Positions 61,455 to 64,000 of a DNA stretch of 64,000 nt are shown here, in pieces. The notes beneath the pieces were generated by a model. The model was not told the DNA's origin. It ran no database searches and worked only from the letters and a program-made list of their open reading frames with translations. Every line of letters begins with the position of its first letter. The first letter of the stretch is position 1. The stretch is from Streptomyces canus (GTDB lineage Bacteria > Actinomycetota > Actinomycetes > Streptomycetales > Streptomycetaceae): assembly GCF_030816965.1 (NCBI RefSeq), contig NZ_JAUSYQ010000002.1, positions 5,677,501-5,741,500 of the forward strand, in the 5' to 3' direction. A program made the position numbers and the translations under genes.

Positions 61455-62416
61455 GGGCGCAGCCGCAGGCGCTTGCGGGCCCGGGGGATCGGTACCGGTC
61501 CGGCGCCGGGCACGACGGTGTTGGAGACGGTGCCGATGCCCTCGACGGTGAGGGTGACGGTGTCGCCGGGCTTCAGCGGTGGCGGGTCCTGGCGGCCGCG
61601 TACGCCCCACAGCTCGGCCAGGCAGCCGCCGTTGCCACAGGTGCCGGAGCCGAGCACATCGCCGGGACGGACGTATGTGCCGCGCGAGGCGTAGGCGACC
61701 ATCTCCTCGAAGGTCCAGCTCATGTTGGACAGCAGGTCCCTGCCCACGACCTCGCCGTTGACCTCCGCCGTCAGTGCCAGGCGCAGGAAACCGTCAGCGT
61801 CCCGGTACGGCTCCAGCTCGTCGGCGGTGACCAGGTACGGGCCGAGGGTGGCGGCGGTGTCCTTGCCCTTGCAGGGGCCCAACCCCACCTTCATCTCGGC
61901 GGACTGGAGGTCGCGGGCGGACCAGTCGTTGAAGATCGTGTAGCCGATGATGTGGTCGCGGGCCTGCTCGGGTGTGAGGTCGCGGCCCTCGCGGCCGATG
62001 ACGGCGGCGATTTCGAGTTCGAAGTCCAGGACCGAGGAGCCGGGTGGCACGGGAATGTCGTCGTGCGCGCCGATGACGGCGTACGGATTGGTGAAGTAGA
62101 AGGTCGGCGCGTCGTACCAGGCGTCCGGGACCCCGGCCGCGTTGTCGATGCTGCGCCGTACGCCCTCGACGTGCTCCTCGAAGGTGACGAAGTCCCGTAC
62201 GGACGGCGGCTGGAGAGGCGGCAGCAGCCGCACCTGCGAGACATGCGGGCCGCCCGGCACGGCCGGCGTGGCGTTGCCCGCCTCACGCAGGGCCGCGGGG
62301 CCCGCCCGGAACAGGTCGAGCAGCGAGGCACGGCCGGGAAAGGGGTGAAGGGTGCCGTCGTCATCCACGGTGGCGACGCTGCGGCGGCCGTGGTGTTCGT
62401 ACGTGGCGAAGCGCAT
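61451..62416 (-). CDS. Fumarylacetoacetate hydrolase family protein
   Basis: 321 residues. RDFVTFEEHVEGVRRS in the N-terminal part, DFELEIAAVIGREGRDL with metal-binding acidic residues, FNDWSARDLQ and GPYLVTADEL are the FAH-type C-terminal hydrolase/decarboxylase signatures. It acts on beta-diketo acids after ring cleavage. ATG at 62416; the longer frame upstream is not protein-like. Confidence 0.85.
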   Translation of the reverse strand: MRFATYEHHGRRSVATVDDDGTLHPFPGRASLLDLFRAGPAALREAGNATPAVPGGPHVSQVRLLPPLQPPSVRDFVTFEEHVEGVRRSIDNAAGVPDAWYDAPTFYFTNPYAVIGAHDDIPVPPGSSVLDFELEIAAVIGREGRDLTPEQARDHIIGYTIFNDWSARDLQSAEMKVGLGPCKGKDTAATLGPYLVTADELEPYRDADGFLRLALTAEVNGEVVGRDLLSNMSWTFEEMVAYASRGTYVRPGDVLGSGTCGNGGCLAELWGVRGRQDPPPLKPGDTVTLTVEGIGTVSNTVVPGAGPVPIPRARKRLRLRP

Positions 62417-62505
62417 GGCAATCCTGGGGTGTGGCGTAGGAGTGGACCAGGGACAGGGGGGGAGCCAGGGCATGGACCGTTCCGCGCCCCCGGAGCCGAG
62501 GGGGA

Positions 62506-63456
62506 TCAGACCGGCGGGGCGACGAAGACGCCGGGGTCGACGTCGTTGAAGGACTCCTTGGCGACCAGCTCGTTCATCGGGTTCGCCGTGCCCCACTGGT
62601 CGGTGACCTCGGGCCGGGAGAAGTCGTAGACGTGCGGATGCCAGGTGTCCTCGTCGAGCTCCTCCAACTCCGTCGTGTACTCGACCGTGTTGCCGTGCGG
62701 GTCGAGGAAGTACGTGAAGGTGTTGTCGCCCGCCATGTGCCGGCCCGGCCCCCAGACCTTGCGGGCGCCGGAGCGCATCACGCGCCCCGAGCCGCGCATG
62801 TACTCGTCCAGGCCGCGCATCTCGAACGAGACGTGGTGCAGGGAGGTGTGCGGGCCTTTGGCGAGGGCCATCGAGTGGTGCTGGTTGCTGATCCGCATGA
62901 AGTGCATGACGTCGCCCATGTGCGGGGAGCTGAGCGTGTCGGACAGCCGGAAGCCGAGGTGGCGCTCGTACCAGGCGCGGGTGGCGTCCAGGTCGGGGGA
63001 GTTGAGGACGACGTGCGAGAGGCGGACCGGGATGGCCTCCTTCTCCTCGATACGCCGGTGCCGCCGGGCCTCGACTTCCGCCGAGACCTCGATGGTGCGG
63101 CCGTCGCCGTCGAAGAAGCGGAAGCCGTAGCCCCCGCCGGGGGTGTCGACCTTGCCCGGCTGCGAGATCAACCGTACGCCGGCCGCGAGGAGTTGCTCGG
63201 CGAGCGTGTCCACGTCGGCGGCCGACGCGGCGCCGTAGGACACGAGGTCGAGCCGCTTCTCGTCTGCCTTGCGCAGCCGTACGACGTACTGCTCGGGGCT
63301 GCCCTCTGCGGCCAGGAAGGAGATGCCCGAGTCCTCGGCGACCTTGGTCAGGCCCCAGACTCCGGCGTAGAAGTCGAGCTGCTTGTCGTAGTCGGGCACG
63401 GCGAGGTCGACGTGCCGCAGGTGGGTGAGCAGGCGGTGGGGCAGGTCGTCGGTCAT
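62506..63456 (-). CDS. Extradiol ring-cleavage dioxygenase (VOC fold)
   Basis: 316 residues with two VOC domains. H148 (RLSHVVL), H208 (LHHVSFE) and E259 (GNTVEYTTE) make the 2-His-1-carboxylate iron site. DPHGNTVEY is the extradiol fingerprint region. Reaction: meta-cleavage of a catechol-like ring with O2. GGAG lies eight bases before the ATG at 63456. The gap to the amidohydrolase gene is 11 bp, so they share a transcript. Confidence 0.85.
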   Translation of the reverse strand: MTDDLPHRLLTHLRHVDLAVPDYDKQLDFYAGVWGLTKVAEDSGISFLAAEGSPEQYVVRLRKADEKRLDLVSYGAASAADVDTLAEQLLAAGVRLISQPGKVDTPGGGYGFRFFDGDGRTIEVSAEVEARRHRRIEEKEAIPVRLSHVVLNSPDLDATRAWYERHLGFRLSDTLSSPHMGDVMHFMRISNQHHSMALAKGPHTSLHHVSFEMRGLDEYMRGSGRVMRSGARKVWGPGRHMAGDNTFTYFLDPHGNTVEYTTELEELDEDTWHPHVYDFSRPEVTDQWGTANPMNELVAKESFNDVDPGVFVAPPV

Positions 63457-63467
63457 GTCGGGGCTCC

Positions 63468-64000
63468 TCAGGAGAGGCGCAGCAGCGCTGCCGCGTTGCC
63501 GCCGCGTACGGCGTGGAAGTGGGGGTCGGGCAGGTCCGTGGCGGCGCGCAGCGCGCCGACCGGGTCCTCGGTGCCCATGTCGAAGGGGAAGTCCGAGCCG
63601 AGCAGGACCCGGTCGGGGCCGGCCACCCGGATCAGTTCGCGCAGGACGTGCGGGTCGTGGACGAGCGAGTCGAAGTACAGCCGCTTGAGGTAGCTGCTCG
63701 GCTCGGACGCGCAGCCCCGCGTGTCCGGTCTGGCCCGCCAGGCGTGGTCGGAGCGGCCGATGTGGGTGGGCAGGTAGCCGCCGCCGTGCGCGGCGATCAC
63801 CTTCAGGCCGGGGTGGCGGTCCAGCACCCCGGAGAAGATGAGGTGGGAGAGCGCGACGGCGTTCTCCGTGGGCTGGCCGACCGTGTTGGACAGGTACCAG
63901 CGGTCCAGGCGCTCGTCGAGCGTGCAGCCGAAGGGGTGCAGGAAGAGCACCGCCCCGGTCGTCTCGGCGAGCGCCCAGAACGTGTCGTACGCCGGATCCG
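63468..64000 (-). CDS. Amidohydrolase (ACMSD-like), N-terminus off the window
   Basis: The frame is open to the right edge (reading DPAYDTFWALAETTGAVLFLHP at the border), so the N-terminal metal-binding part is missing. Visible: LFLHPFGC, HPGLKVIAAHGGGYLP and GPDRVLLGSDFPFDMG (the C-terminal Asp ligand). This is the ACMSD/amidohydrolase-2 pattern, usually decarboxylating ring-cleavage products. First gene of the operon as seen here. Confidence 0.8.
   Translation of the reverse strand, partial: DPAYDTFWALAETTGAVLFLHPFGCTLDERLDRWYLSNTVGQPTENAVALSHLIFSGVLDRHPGLKVIAAHGGGYLPTHIGRSDHAWRARPDTRGCASEPSSYLKRLYFDSLVHDPHVLRELIRVAGPDRVLLGSDFPFDMGTEDPVGALRAATDLPDPHFHAVRGGNAAALLRLS

Noticed and set aside
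1..64000. CRISPR array
   Set aside because: No regularly spaced short repeats were seen; the repeats present are few, long and att-related.

Overview
The window is high-GC DNA with strong G/C third-position bias, GTG/TTG starts, DUF317 and SpoIIE-type phosphatase genes and secreted RHS proteins. This points to a Streptomyces or close actinomycete chromosome. Most of it (1 to about 56364) reads as a composite genomic island. Four 3' fragments of a tRNA-Thr(CGT) gene (anticodon loop to acceptor end) lie on the + strand near 25812, 33269, 47165 and 56322. No 5' half is present at any of them. I read them as right-hand attachment sites left by successive integrations, with the intact tRNA to the left of the window.

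Layout. (1) 1-5086: tail of a conjugative relaxase, a lipoprotein, a DUF317 protein, small unknowns, then a HigA/ImmA-type regulator-protease with a small partner gene. (2) 5256-7205, divergent from these: a ubiquitin-like protein, an E1/ThiF-like enzyme and a DUF6527 zinc protein, with two matching palindromes in the shared control region. (3) 7473-20465: an unclassified metabolic cluster with a paralogous TyrRS, two glycosyltransferases, a methyltransferase, a TrpRS-like protein, a radical SAM enzyme with unusual cysteine spacing, a TrpD-like phosphoribosyltransferase, a zinc alcohol dehydrogenase, two HAD phosphatases, two P-loop kinases and a hydroxyacid dehydrogenase. Many of its genes overlap by 4 bp. 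I infer a nucleoside or sugar-conjugate product. (4) 20733-25628: a single-chain type ISP restriction-modification enzyme.

(5) Between the first two att fragments: a secreted CBM13-pectin methylesterase-polygalacturonase, divergent from an ECF sigma factor fused through a membrane segment to an extracellular pectate-lyase-like beta-helix. This looks like a one-protein pectin sensor next to its target. (6) Between att fragments two and three: a LamG secreted protein, a 2282-residue RHS-HINT toxin with an HExxH tip, and a string of small, immunity-like genes including S1-like and SUFU-like proteins, a frameshifted gene and duplicated gene fragments. (7) Between 257-bp direct repeats at 46951 and 56108: a cupin pseudogene, a CoxMSL-type molybdenum hydroxylase operon, a multidomain PP2C phosphatase and a truncated RHS fragment.

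(8) 56365 to the end looks like chromosomal backbone: a repeat-helical protein, an M48 metalloprotease, a CoA-transferase remnant and an aromatic ring-cleavage operon (amidohydrolase, extradiol dioxygenase, fumarylacetoacetase-like hydrolase, SDR) running off the right edge. No intact integrase, intact tRNA, rRNA or CRISPR array was seen.
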